A DNA stretch of 64,000 nucleotides from Chlorogloeopsis fritschii PCC 6912 (GTDB lineage: Bacteria > Cyanobacteriota > Cyanobacteriia > Cyanobacteriales > Nostocaceae): the NCBI RefSeq assembly GCF_000317285.1, contig NZ_AJLN01000153.1, positions 62,001-126,000 on the forward strand, given 5' to 3'. The position numbers and the translations under genes are program-made. Below, piece by piece: positions 8,817 to 17,792 of the stretch; within the stretch, counting starts at the first letter, position 1, and the number at the start of each line of letters is the position of its first letter. The notes under the pieces were generated by a model. The model ran no database searches. It saw nothing but the letters and a program-made list of their open reading frames with translations, and was not told the DNA's origin.

Positions 8817-9150
8817 GTTTTTTCTCCTGTTCTTGTAATTCCTGTAGATAATCGTCTAGACGATCCAGGTTCTCTTCCCAAAACTGGCGATATTGTTCTA
8901 GCCAATCCGCCACGTCTTTGAGTGCTTCCGCTTTGATCTGGCAGAATCGCCATTGAGCTTCCCGACTTCGCACGATCAGTCCAGCACGTTCTAACACCTT
9001 GAGATGCTTGGAAATTGCAGGCAAACTCATCTTGAAGGGCTTGGCTAACTCAGTGACTGATGCTTCACCCTTGGCGAGGTGAGCCAGAATTGCACGCCGG
9101 GTGGGGTCGGCAAGAGCGGCAAAGGTGACACTCAGTTGATCGGAAGACAT
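8800..9150 (-). CDS. ArsR-type winged-helix repressor
   Basis: 116 residues. The DNA-binding core reads ALADPTRRAILAHLAKGE, then the recognition helix MSLPAISKHLKVLERAGLI, the standard ArsR layout. No paired Cys or His metal ligands of the ArsR/SmtB types are visible, so it is probably not a metal sensor; the SRPBCC-linked ArsR branch generally lacks them. It overlaps the tandem AHSA1 gene by 17 bp, and a palindrome at 9158-9173 lies immediately before its start codon, consistent with autorepression. Confidence 0.92.
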   Translation of the reverse strand: MSSDQLSVTFAALADPTRRAILAHLAKGEASVTELAKPFKMSLPAISKHLKVLERAGLIVRSREAQWRFCQIKAEALKDVADWLEQYRQFWEENLDRLDDYLQELQEQEKKHDRKQ

Positions 9151-9157
9151 TTCGTAT

Positions 9158-9173
9158 TTAACTGAACAGTTAA
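9158..9173. promoter_or_regulatory. Palindrome TTAACTG-AA-CAGTTAA, candidate ArsR operator
   Basis: Perfect seven-base arms around a two-base centre, seven bases upstream of the ArsR start codon. Size and position fit an autoregulatory ArsR-type operator covering the promoter or leader. Binding is inferred. Confidence 0.55.
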
Positions 9174-9242
9174 TTAACTACTAGGTTAAATGTACTATCC
9201 AAGAATGTCAAGTGCTGACTTATGGTTAATTTCTATTCGCCT

Positions 9243-9767
9243 TCAATGTCTGGTTAAGTGTGCAACTTTAGGAATGAGGCGATCACGGGAACGCTCGATC
9301 GGAGTTTCAACAAGTATCGAGATCTGGAGTGCACAAAGCCCAATTAATTGGAGCAGAAAACGTGCTGCGTGTGAATATTCCCACTGGTTACGCACCTGTG
9401 TCCAACCTGCTGGCACTGACTCGATTGACCATTGAAAGATTTCACGATTCATAGGTTCTGTGAAAACTAAAAAAACGATGAATGCAAAGGCGAGACAAAT
9501 CGTTCCGGCTAGCGTCCACCCGAAGGTAGGTCGCTGCTTGCGTACTAAGAACGTCAGTACTGGCGCTGCCAAGAAGACAGTAGCACCTTCAATCAATCCA
9601 CCAATATGTCCAAAACCCCAATACAGACTTGTATTCAGCCTTGTGTAGAGTGTTCCATCATAACCCATCTTGGCTGGCAGCTCTAGGACGTGGCAATATG
9701 CAGTTCCCATCGTCAGTGCAGCTAGAATAATGGTGATGAAACGCCAACTTCTGACAAGCATGAGCAA
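9243..9767 (-). CDS. Four-helix membrane protein, DUF1772-like
   Basis: 174 residues with four hydrophobic segments (about 8-25, 50-72, 82-105 and 135-152). The N-terminus has a helix followed by CHVLELPAKM, and the third loop contains TEPMNREIFQWS, which resembles the N-x-x-I-x-x-W pattern of DUF1772 / anthrone-oxygenase-like membrane proteins. No catalytic assignment is possible. It is on the same strand as the ArsR-AHSA1 pair but read toward it, with 92 bp between its stop and the ArsR start. The 344-bp spacer upstream (9768-10111) contains the MarR operator. Confidence 0.65.
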   Translation of the reverse strand: MLMLVRSWRFITIILAALTMGTAYCHVLELPAKMGYDGTLYTRLNTSLYWGFGHIGGLIEGATVFLAAPVLTFLVRKQRPTFGWTLAGTICLAFAFIVFLVFTEPMNREIFQWSIESVPAGWTQVRNQWEYSHAARFLLQLIGLCALQISILVETPIERSRDRLIPKVAHLTRH

Positions 9768-10045
9768 TCCTCCTGAGTATCTTATTAACTTTGAACAGTG
9801 ATTCTTCTAGAGAAATATTTGAGCCATCGTACTTTTTCAGACTGGCACTTGGTGGGAGCAACTGGGCTGATAAATCTTGACTACGATTGGAAATAGCTTT
9901 TGTAAGGATTTTGGCTAATTGAGTGGAAAAACTTTTGCTTAATCTGTGATTCGATTTAAGATGTGAACGAAAATTGCCTCTTGGCTCAGGTTCTCTGCAA
10001 GTTGTATGACGATCGCCAGAATCAGCCATAATCAAATTATGACAA

Positions 10046-10068
10046 TTAGTTGTCATTATGACAACTAA
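10046..10068. promoter_or_regulatory. 23-bp perfect inverted repeat, candidate MarR operator
   Basis: Eleven-base arms TTAGTTGTCAT and ATGACAACTAA flank a single central T. An overlapping GACAA-TTAG-TTGTC repeat extends it to the left (10041-10054). It lies 43 bp upstream of the preferred MarR start codon at 10112. Length and symmetry are typical of MarR dimer sites. Confidence 0.65.
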
Positions 10069-10111
10069 TTTCCAATTTTTAAATATCAATTTTTGTGAAG
10101 AAGCAGAACCG

Positions 10112-10579
10112 ATGGCAAAACAGGTAGTCAACAGAACCCCCGCAGGACAAGCGATTGAAGAGTTAATCATTGAAATTGTGGCAACTTTTTTTTTGCTGCG
10201 GGCTGAAGGAATGCGAATTGGGGTGGTTTCACCATCCGGAGAAGGCTACTGGAGTGTGTTGCGGATCTTGAAGATGAACGGTGCCCAAACTGTGCCGCAA
10301 ATTGCACGGTATCGGTACGTTCCCCGCCAGAGTATTCAGAAACTTGCGAATGAAATGCTCAAAGATGGGGTGATAGAACTAGTGAATAATCCAGCTCACA
10401 AGCGATCAAAACTCTTGCGCCTGACGCCAAAAGGAGAAGCCGTTTTTCAGGAGTTGAGCGATCGCATTGCCGCGCTAACTGAAACCTTGGCAGAACAAGA
10501 AGATGCAGCCCAGTTGCAAAATGCAGTAGTTGTGGTGAAACACCTACACGAGCAACTCAGAGAGATACTGAATCAATAG
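10112..10579 (+). CDS. MarR family transcriptional regulator
   Basis: 155 residues from the chosen ATG. The winged helix-turn-helix runs from about residue 40 to 115: YWSVLRILKMNGAQTVPQIA, then YRYVPRQSIQKLANEMLKDG, and the wing NPAHKRSKLLRLTPKGEAVF, a clear MarR signature. An in-frame ATG at 10058 would add 18 residues, but that codon lies inside the operator-like palindrome, so the downstream start is preferred. The N-terminal AIEELIIEIVATFFLLRAEG helix would form the dimer interface. The membrane protein gene diverges from it and could be a target. Confidence 0.88.
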   Translation: MAKQVVNRTPAGQAIEELIIEIVATFFLLRAEGMRIGVVSPSGEGYWSVLRILKMNGAQTVPQIARYRYVPRQSIQKLANEMLKDGVIELVNNPAHKRSKLLRLTPKGEAVFQELSDRIAALTETLAEQEDAAQLQNAVVVVKHLHEQLREILNQ

Positions 10580-10679
10580 ACATCTTTGAAAACTAATATC
10601 AAACCCTTGCACTGTCTAGGTTAATGCTCAATTTCTGGAGAGGTCTAATAGGGTATAAATGCATAAGCCGATAGTGTCT

Positions 10680-11303
10680 TCACTTTCTCAACAAGAATGA
10701 TGCAAGTCTGGGTAATTTATTTTGCTCCTGTTCGTGCCACCATTCTTTGAAGTCTTCAAGCATGAAACCATGATTTTTTGCTGTGTTAAAAAAATCTGAA
10801 ATGTGATGTACAAATGCTGGGATTTTAATCACCTCTTGATTTCTCTGAAAATTAGCTTGTGTTCCTCGATATTGTCTAAATGGATGGAGTTCACAGATGA
10901 AGAAATATCCCCCTTTGACTAATACACGAAATGCTTCTGAAAATATAAATGAGAGGTCTTCGATATGTTCTAGAACAAGATTGCAGGTAATCAAATTAGC
11001 AGACTCATGGCTACAAGCCCATGGCTTGGTGATGTCTCCTGTAACAAAAATTACGTTAGCTGAGGTGACTTTCTCTTTCGCCTTTTCGATCATGCGTGCT
11101 GAAAAATCTATCGCATAGACTTTTTCAGCAATTTGTGAAAGCAGAAGTGTATTTTTACCCGTGCCACAGCCAATTTCAACCACTGATTTACACCTTAAAC
11201 CCATTAAGGTTTCTCTGGTGACTACTCGATCCAGATCGCGCGTCAGGTTTTCGTCAATATCGTATGTAGCTGACCAATGATCGTATGCTGCTTGAATACT
11301 CAT
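10680..11303 (-). CDS. Class I SAM-dependent methyltransferase
   Basis: About 207 residues from the ATG at 11303 (MSIQAAYDHWSATYDIDEN, the usual start in this family); in-frame codons allow an extension up to 11369. SAM motif I is VVEIGCGTGKNTLLLSQIA, the acidic motif is VYAIDFSARM, and motif III-like VTGDITKPW precedes LITCNLVLEHIEDL. The family (UbiE/COQ5-like, methyltransferase 11/25) covers many small-molecule methylations; substrate unknown. It lies downstream of the NAD(P)-binding gene on the same strand. Confidence 0.85.
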   Translation of the reverse strand: MSIQAAYDHWSATYDIDENLTRDLDRVVTRETLMGLRCKSVVEIGCGTGKNTLLLSQIAEKVYAIDFSARMIEKAKEKVTSANVIFVTGDITKPWACSHESANLITCNLVLEHIEDLSFIFSEAFRVLVKGGYFFICELHPFRQYRGTQANFQRNQEVIKIPAFVHHISDFFNTAKNHGFMLEDFKEWWHEQEQNKLPRLASFLLRK

Positions 11304-11405
11304 ATTGGTGTTGGCTCGCATCTTGTACCTGCTCATAGATAACTTTAGTCTACTTGGCTGCTGAAACACCTATCTACAGACTAAAAAAAGTCATCATATA
11401 AGCTT

Positions 11406-12041
11406 TTAATACGACAAACCCGGTGTCTTGTGAAGATATAAATCATCCGTCAATTGCTTTAACATGAAATCTGCGACATCAGTGCGAGAGATTTTGAGTT
11501 TTGTTGTCTTATCGGTGCCTGGAAAGCCATGCCGATAGTTGTTAGTGCGATTCCCGTCTATAAAGGCTCCCGGACGGACGATTGTCCAGTCCAGGTGGCT
11601 TTGCTTGATGTAGTTCTCTTGCTTCACATGATCTGCATATGCTTGACGCAATAAAAATCCAAACATGATGTACTTCCAGAAGAAGTTTAGATTACCCCAA
11701 CTATTTCCGACTCCAAGAGTCGTTTGGCAGATCAAACGTCGAACGCCCGCTTTCTCCATTGCGCGGATAATATGTCGTGTCCCTTCTGATCTGATTGTTC
11801 CATTCCTACCTGCTCCGATCGCACACAGCACTGCATCTTGACCTTGCACCGCCTTCTCCACCGATATAAAATCCATTACATCACCCTGAGCAATTTTCAG
11901 GTTTGCGTGCTTGATGTCGAGCTTTGCAGGATCGCGGGCAAATGCCGTGACAGTGTATCCTTGCTCCAGAGCTTGCTTGACAAGCTGGCGACCTATGCTA
12001 CCTGTTGATCCGAAAATAAGTATCTTCATTTTTTTGTTCAC
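11406..12041 (-). CDS. NAD(P)-binding reductase-like protein (atypical SDR, NmrA/BVR-B-like)
   Basis: 211 residues. The dinucleotide loop ILIFGSTGSIGRQLVKQA is at the N-terminus and is followed by VTAFARDPAKL, where the Arg after the second strand favours NADP(H). Also present are GDVMDF and the later LDWTIVRPGAF segment, all typical of the NAD(P)H-binding domain family related to flavin/biliverdin reductase B. It is divergent from an AraC regulator with 200 bp between, and AraC genes often control such neighbouring oxidoreductases. Substrate not inferable. Confidence 0.87.
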   Translation of the reverse strand: MNKKMKILIFGSTGSIGRQLVKQALEQGYTVTAFARDPAKLDIKHANLKIAQGDVMDFISVEKAVQGQDAVLCAIGAGRNGTIRSEGTRHIIRAMEKAGVRRLICQTTLGVGNSWGNLNFFWKYIMFGFLLRQAYADHVKQENYIKQSHLDWTIVRPGAFIDGNRTNNYRHGFPGTDKTTKLKISRTDVADFMLKQLTDDLYLHKTPGLSY

Positions 12042-12241
12042 TACACAAACTAGAATTAATGTGTAACAGATGTGCCATGGCTCCTCCCGAACGATCGCTA
12101 TTCCAGCTTAGGTAAACTACCTGTTCTCAGCTATCTAATTCTTGTGCAACTATCACAATCTTGCTGCCAGTTTTCAGTTTGCAAGCACAGAATCTCTCCC
12201 AAAGCGAATACAATCAAATCAGATCAATTGGCTTTTGCATC

Positions 12242-13114
12242 ATGACAAATCCAGCCACCGATCGGACTGAAACGACTTACTCGCCCATCTTGTCTAGCCA
12301 AGCTCAGGGCTGGGAAAATATTCTGGTCGAGCAATTCCAACAACCTCCGGGTGAGGCGAGGTGTGATTACAGCGATGAACATACAATTTATCTATCTCTT
12401 GCCCCTCGTCCAATTCGCTTGCTGCAAATTCAGGGAGGCAAAACCCACACAGGATTGTACGCAAAAGGCGACATTTCTGTAACGCCTGCAAAGACGCCAC
12501 TTTTTGCACGTTGGGATCAAGATGATCACTACTTGCAGATTCGGATTGCATCTCGTTTCATCGAGAGCGTTGCCACCGAAGCTCTAGCGATGAATCCAGA
12601 ACAGCTACAATTACTCCCCGAATTTCGGATTCGCGATCCTCAAATTGAGGCGATCGCTATGATGTTTCTGTGTGAACTGCAACAGGAAAATTTAGGCGGC
12701 AGGCTCTACATTGAATCACTGGCAAATGTTTTGGCAGTGCATTTGCTCAGACAATACGCTGCTGCTAAACCTCATCTTCAAACTTACGAGGCTGGATTAT
12801 CTGAGCGTCAACTATTGCAAGTCTTAGAATACATCAACGAACACCTCACTCAAGACATCAAGCTTGCAGACTTAGCTCAATTGCTGGGCATCAGCCAATT
12901 TCATTTCAGCCATCTATTTAAGCGATCGCTTGGTACGGCTCCCTACCAATACCTGATTCAGCAACGGATCGAACGAGCAAAGCAGTTGTTGAAACAAACC
13001 GATCTATCAATTATGGACATTGCCTTAAACTGTGGATTCAACAGCCACAGCCATTTAAGCAAACAGTTTCGGCACTTTACAGGCATGACACCAAAAGCCT
13101 ACAGAGTGAATTGA
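12242..13114 (+). CDS. AraC family transcriptional regulator
   Basis: About 290 residues from the ATG at 12242; a TTG at 12161 could extend it by 27 residues but has no better support. The N-terminal sensing part is a cupin-like fold without recognisable ligand. The C-terminal AraC DNA-binding domain (last 100 residues) has both helix-turn-helix motifs: IKLADLAQLLGISQFHFSHL, and MDIALNCGFNSHSHLSKQF followed by HFTGMTPKAYR. It is divergent from the NAD(P)-binding reductase gene, the likely target, and its stop is 18 bp from that of the convergent exoprotein gene. Confidence 0.93.
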   Translation: MTNPATDRTETTYSPILSSQAQGWENILVEQFQQPPGEARCDYSDEHTIYLSLAPRPIRLLQIQGGKTHTGLYAKGDISVTPAKTPLFARWDQDDHYLQIRIASRFIESVATEALAMNPEQLQLLPEFRIRDPQIEAIAMMFLCELQQENLGGRLYIESLANVLAVHLLRQYAAAKPHLQTYEAGLSERQLLQVLEYINEHLTQDIKLADLAQLLGISQFHFSHLFKRSLGTAPYQYLIQQRIERAKQLLKQTDLSIMDIALNCGFNSHSHLSKQFRHFTGMTPKAYRVN

Positions 13115-13131
13115 TGCAGCAGCGATCGCTA

Positions 13132-15855
13132 TTAAAAGCTAGAAGCAGAGCAAGCCCCAGTTGCTTTAGCAGCACGTAGAGGAAGACTAGTAGTAGTGGG
13201 ATCGTAGGCTGTGAGAACTACCTCACCTTTACCATTCAGCACCCATCCTTGTGCAGGGATAACACGTTTGGTGTGAGTATGAGTTATCGGCTGGTTAATT
13301 GTTACAATTTGGGATTTGCTGCTACTGGCAGTAGGTTCCACTAAATCAATGCGAATATTGTCACTTTTGAAGCTTTCATTGGGACTGCTTGGCAAACCAC
13401 CTCGTCCGGTGATGATGAAACTACTCACTGTACCAGGCTGACAAGGACTTTGGGCAATTTGTTGTGTAGGATCTACAACGGTTTCCGGCAATTCTATTAA
13501 CCCTCGGCTATGATCGACATCAGGTGTATTAAGAATTACATCACCCGCCAAGCCAAATTCTGAACTGGCATCAATATCGTTGGTTGTGTTTGGTGGAGTT
13601 GACGGGCGCTCTTCAAGTCCAAAAATGCTTTTAGTGGTGATTTTAATTTCGCCACCTTTGCCTTGAAAAGCATTAGCAACAATATCATTGTTTTGATCGG
13701 GGAAAGCCACCACTAAACCGTTGGCAGCATCGATATCAATGTTGCCACCACTAGCATCGTTCAAAGCACGAGCAGAAATCAGACTTTGATTTTGCATCAA
13801 CAACAAGTCTACGTTTTGCAGTCTGATGTTTGCTCCTTCTCCCGCATTAGTTTCGGCAGTCAGTTTTCCTTGGTTGAGGCGAATGGTGTTTGCCTTCACA
13901 GTTAAGTTACCTGCTGCACCAGTTCCCTTTGCACTTACACTTACTTCTGCACCATCGCGAACATTGAAAATTGGAGTATTAATAATTAAATTTCCGGCTC
14001 TACCACTAGCATCAGCCTGAGAAGACGAAGACAAAGTGCTGGCGATCGTGTTACCTGCAATAGTTCCAGTACCGAAGATATCAATAGACTCGCTTGCATT
14101 GACAATCAAAGTTCCGCCATCACCATCACTAAAAGAACCTGATTTAACTTCTCCGCCATTTTTAATTATCAACTGCCTAACATTTAAAGTCGAAGTGCCT
14201 GGCAAACCTGAACCAAAATTATCTGCCGAAATTCTTGCTCCATCCTCAACAGTTAGCAGCCCAGTAGTCAAATTTAAGCTACCCACATTCCCTGTAGCTC
14301 CTGGTTCCGCAGACACAAATAAACCACTGCGTTGTTTGTCAAAAAGTTCACCTGTAGCAAATTGTGAAGCCCCACTTAAAAGAACTGAATCTGTCGCATT
14401 GACGATCATATTTCCACCATTGCCAGTTTTACGACCAGCTGTAGATATCTGCGCTCCACCTTGAACAGTTAATTTTTTAGTATCAATCGTCAAAGTACCG
14501 GCATTGCCTGGATTGTCTATTGCGCCCTCGGCAACTTGAGCAAAGATACCACTGGGTATACCATCCGAACTGGTGCCAATTACATCTACGAATTCGGATG
14601 CTTTTATCAATATGTTTCCCGCGTTTCCAATACCGAAAGTAGAAGCATCAATAATTGCCCCATCTCGAATAAATAGTTTTCTTGTTTCAATGGTTACATT
14701 ACCACCATTACCCGTCACACTCCCACATTCTGATAACAGACAGACTTGAGAGCCAATGAAAGTAGATCGCCCATCTGGTGAAGTTCCTTCTAATTCTACA
14801 GAATCAGAAGCTTTTACAAATATATCTCCAGCCTTTTCTTCACCCTCAGCAAGAGTAATAATATTTGAACCTCCACTCAATTTCACAGACTCAGCTGCGT
14901 TGATGATTAAATTTCCACCTGGTTGTGAACCTAGAGCAATAGAAAAAATCAATGAGTAATCTGTCAAAGTAATATTTTTACCCTGCACTTGAATAACACC
15001 AGCGCTATCACCGCTAGTATCTACTTGTGCGCCGCCAGACAGTTGAATATCTCTAAATTTCTGAACATTTTCATATCCCAAAGCATAGCTTGTATCAATC
15101 TCATTTAGACTCACAAAACTATTAGCGTCAACACTACCTAACTCGATTCTTCCATTTAGTGCAGTTAAATTACCACCCAGTAAAGAAACATTACCACCTA
15201 CTAAAGCTAAAGTTTTACCACTCGCAACTTGTAAGCCAGCAGGAGAACTAATCGTATTTAAGGAATCCTCAAGACTGGCTTGAGATTGATTAACAATATC
15301 TCCAGGATTATTTCTAAATTGTAAACCTATCGGTATACTAACTGTTAACAATGGAGCAGGTTCGATACTAGTTGCACTGAATTCTGTACCATCTGCAAAT
15401 TTTAGACTATCCGCTGTGCTGGCGACAAAAGAACCCCCGATTTGGAGACTAGCATTCTGTCCAAAAATAATGCCGGCAGGATTGATGAAAAATAGATTAG
15501 CACTACCGTTAGCTTTGATTAAACCATCTATACTTGAAGGCGAACCACCTGTAATCCTTGTGATAATATTTCTCACTGCTGCCGCATCATTATTGAAATA
15601 AGCGGTATCCCCAGTAATATCAGCAGTGTTGGCAGAAAAAGAAAATTCTTTAAAGCTATGAAAAAGGTTTTGATCCCTGGGAGTTCCACCTTCAATCACT
15701 CTAGTATTGCCTTCACTTCTAACGGTGGAGTTGTTAGGTAACGTTGTATCTGGAATTATATCTGCTATTACTGGGCTGGAAATAAATAGCCAAAAAAATA
15801 CACCACTCAAACTGCAAAATTCTATTTTGGAGGTTTTTATAGCCTGAATTTTCAT
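13132..15855 (-). CDS. Filamentous haemagglutinin-type exoprotein (TPS domain, beta-helix)
   Basis: 907 residues. An N-terminal signal segment (about 10-31, ending SSPVIADI) precedes a two-partner-secretion domain at about 32-180: TLPNNSTVRSEG, then LFFINPAGIIFGQNASLQIG, the conserved N-P-x-G-I-x-F-G motif. The rest is a long right-handed beta-helix with repeated segments such as GGNVTIET and NAGTLTIDTKKL, alternating with SVELEGTS-type turns. TPS proteins cross the outer membrane through a TpsB pore; none is encoded within this window. The C-terminus has a variable Cys pair region (PCQPG). Probably a surface or secreted adhesion-type protein. Confidence 0.88.
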   Translation of the reverse strand: MKIQAIKTSKIEFCSLSGVFFWLFISSPVIADIIPDTTLPNNSTVRSEGNTRVIEGGTPRDQNLFHSFKEFSFSANTADITGDTAYFNNDAAAVRNIITRITGGSPSSIDGLIKANGSANLFFINPAGIIFGQNASLQIGGSFVASTADSLKFADGTEFSATSIEPAPLLTVSIPIGLQFRNNPGDIVNQSQASLEDSLNTISSPAGLQVASGKTLALVGGNVSLLGGNLTALNGRIELGSVDANSFVSLNEIDTSYALGYENVQKFRDIQLSGGAQVDTSGDSAGVIQVQGKNITLTDYSLIFSIALGSQPGGNLIINAAESVKLSGGSNIITLAEGEEKAGDIFVKASDSVELEGTSPDGRSTFIGSQVCLLSECGSVTGNGGNVTIETRKLFIRDGAIIDASTFGIGNAGNILIKASEFVDVIGTSSDGIPSGIFAQVAEGAIDNPGNAGTLTIDTKKLTVQGGAQISTAGRKTGNGGNMIVNATDSVLLSGASQFATGELFDKQRSGLFVSAEPGATGNVGSLNLTTGLLTVEDGARISADNFGSGLPGTSTLNVRQLIIKNGGEVKSGSFSDGDGGTLIVNASESIDIFGTGTIAGNTIASTLSSSSQADASGRAGNLIINTPIFNVRDGAEVSVSAKGTGAAGNLTVKANTIRLNQGKLTAETNAGEGANIRLQNVDLLLMQNQSLISARALNDASGGNIDIDAANGLVVAFPDQNNDIVANAFQGKGGEIKITTKSIFGLEERPSTPPNTTNDIDASSEFGLAGDVILNTPDVDHSRGLIELPETVVDPTQQIAQSPCQPGTVSSFIITGRGGLPSSPNESFKSDNIRIDLVEPTASSSKSQIVTINQPITHTHTKRVIPAQGWVLNGKGEVVLTAYDPTTTSLPLRAAKATGACSASSF

Positions 15856-16165
15856 TTTTTATTAAATTGATATGCTTTCTTTAATTTTCTAAGTTACTTT
15901 ACTACTTTTAGAACTAACAAATATTATTTGTAATATAAAAGTTAATTTAGGATATGTATTGTTTACTCATGAATATACAAAACAGCAATACACACCCTTA
16001 TGTATTATTGATAATTATTTATGACACTGAAGAACAATTTTATTGAATACATAGCCCTCCTTAGCCAATGAAAAAAATTGGAGAGGACTAGTGTGCTTTA
16101 GTTAGGTTAAAAGCGCTGTATTTTTAAGGTTTCTTAAATCAAGCTTAAGGAGTTTATGAATACGG
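15856..16165. other. Intergenic spacer, no gene seen
   Basis: This 310-bp AT-rich stretch holds the promoter region of the exoprotein gene and the 3-prime end of the first small secreted protein gene. Runs of TTATT and ATAATTATTT are present, but no convincing hairpin terminator and no open frame with coding character. Confidence 0.5.
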
Positions 16166-16861
16166 TTACCGCTCACAGTGTTCCCGTAATTGCTCGATTT
16201 CTTGTTGAGTTAATGGGAATCTTTTATTCTCAGGATCGGGAGTGAAAGAAAATGAAGTAAAAATATTATCATTAAGCAAATTCAAGGTGTCAATATTTTG
16301 GCTCACAGGGCTAATTTGCTTTGGGAATAAAACTTTACCTTGATTATTTAAGAATGTAGTTAGGTTTGATGTATTGAACACAGATAGAGAATATATATTG
16401 GTGAAGGGGTAGATATAGGGAGCATAAAATTTAAATTTCATGAAATTTTGTGGATCGGAAGAATCTTCTAATGTGCTTTCATATTGAACTGCTTTTCCGC
16501 TAAACTTACCTTCAAAACTAGTACCTTGTGCTTGGTTTTTGAGAGATTGAAATAAGTCTGGTTTGTCTATTTCATCTATTACAGAAACTTCTAATGTTCC
16601 TGGTTTAAAATTATAATATTTAGGTGGAGTGTTTGAATTAAAGTCATCATCATCAATTAAAACTGGTGTTTGAATCGCTCCACGGAATTTTCTTTCACAG
16701 GAAAATTCATAAGTGAGAATGCCAAATTCCAATGTTTCACTTGAATCTACTGAACCACCAGAGAATTTCCCTAAGCCTAGAGCAGACTGTGGGACTAAAG
16801 TAGTTGTCATAGCTAATACAGTAGCTGCTGATATCACTTTTGCTAATTTGTTAATCATCAC
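16166..16861 (-). CDS. Secreted protein of unknown function, paralogue A
   Basis: 231 residues with a Sec signal peptide (MMINKLAK, hydrophobic VISAATVLAMTTTLVP, cleavage likely after SALG). The mature part begins LGKFSGGSV and carries short phrases also found in the next gene: KFSGKAVQYE, FYAPYIYPF and FSFTPDPE. No known domain is recognised and there is no PEP-CTERM or lipobox. Pairing with the homologue at 17100 (about 240 bp upstream, same strand) shows a tandem duplication. Likely periplasmic or extracellular. Confidence 0.7.
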   Translation of the reverse strand: MMINKLAKVISAATVLAMTTTLVPQSALGLGKFSGGSVDSSETLEFGILTYEFSCERKFRGAIQTPVLIDDDDFNSNTPPKYYNFKPGTLEVSVIDEIDKPDLFQSLKNQAQGTSFEGKFSGKAVQYESTLEDSSDPQNFMKFKFYAPYIYPFTNIYSLSVFNTSNLTTFLNNQGKVLFPKQISPVSQNIDTLNLLNDNIFTSFSFTPDPENKRFPLTQQEIEQLREHCER

Positions 16862-17099
16862 TGAATACCTCTAAAGCTAATTCCAAACATTTGCAATTAA
16901 TTACAAGCTTTTTAAATTGATATTCTGCACTTGCTTTTCCTAAAACCAATTTTGAACAAAACTCAAATCTTCATCAAATTGCAGGTATGTATAATAACAA
17001 TTGTTATTTTAAATAGGATTGGGAAGTATTTGTAAGCAAATATAAATTCCCCTATCTCCTATATTTAGAAAATGTTATTTCATGTTACTCTGCTTCTGT

Positions 17100-17792
17100 C
17101 TAACGATTTTTCTTGCCCGGTTGCGATCGGCAGATCACGAGGGTTTTTCTTTTAGGTTTGGTTTCATCATTAGATTCGGGAGTAAAGGAAAAGACACTAA
17201 ATAAACTATCCGTTTTATCTAATGGTAACTCACCCTGCAAATTGCTTATTTCTTGTGGAAGGCTAACTTGACCATTTTCATCTAAAAATGGAGTTAAATT
17301 TGATTTATTGATAGCAGACAGAGAATTTAGATTCGCAAAGGGATGAACATATGGCGCATAAAATGCAAAATTAATATAAGTGATATTTGTGGGATCTGTA
17401 TCATCTTCTAACCTAGCTTCATATTTAACTGCTTTTTCGACAAACTTACCAGTAAAGCTACTTTGTTTTGCATTAAGTATTTCAAATAATGTTGGATTTT
17501 CTGTTTCATATACTAAAGAAACTTTCAAATTCCCTGGATTAAATAGAATCACTGTTTCATCTTCTGGATTTAGTCCGAGACGATTAACATAAACTGAGTT
17601 TGGGATTGCGTCATAAAATTTTCCGTGGCACAAAGGAATAGAGGTATCAATACCAAAGAGCAGATAATCTTGTTGATTAATCGCACGACCAGAAAATCTG
17701 CCTAGACCTAAAGCAGATTGTGGGGCTAAAAAACCTGTTATGGCTAATACTGTAGCTACTAATTTGAATTTTGCTAATTTGTTAATCATCAT
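17100..17792 (-). CDS. Secreted protein of unknown function, paralogue B
   Basis: 230 residues, clearly homologous to the neighbour at 16166. It has the same start (MMINKLAK), signal peptide with QSALGLG at the cleavage region, and matching blocks: GKFVEKAVKYEARLEDDTDP, FYAPYVHPFANLNSLS, and VFSFTPES near the end. The C-terminus differs, ending in a basic Cys-containing tail (LVICRSQPGKKNR). Function unknown. Each gene is preceded by its own AT-rich spacer, so they may be transcribed separately. Confidence 0.7.
   Translation of the reverse strand: MMINKLAKFKLVATVLAITGFLAPQSALGLGRFSGRAINQQDYLLFGIDTSIPLCHGKFYDAIPNSVYVNRLGLNPEDETVILFNPGNLKVSLVYETENPTLFEILNAKQSSFTGKFVEKAVKYEARLEDDTDPTNITYINFAFYAPYVHPFANLNSLSAINKSNLTPFLDENGQVSLPQEISNLQGELPLDKTDSLFSVFSFTPESNDETKPKRKTLVICRSQPGKKNR

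Noticed and set aside
9658-10170. 170-residue minus-strand frame over the MarR promoter
   Set aside because: Overlaps the better-supported membrane protein and MarR genes and covers their operator; composition is not protein-like.
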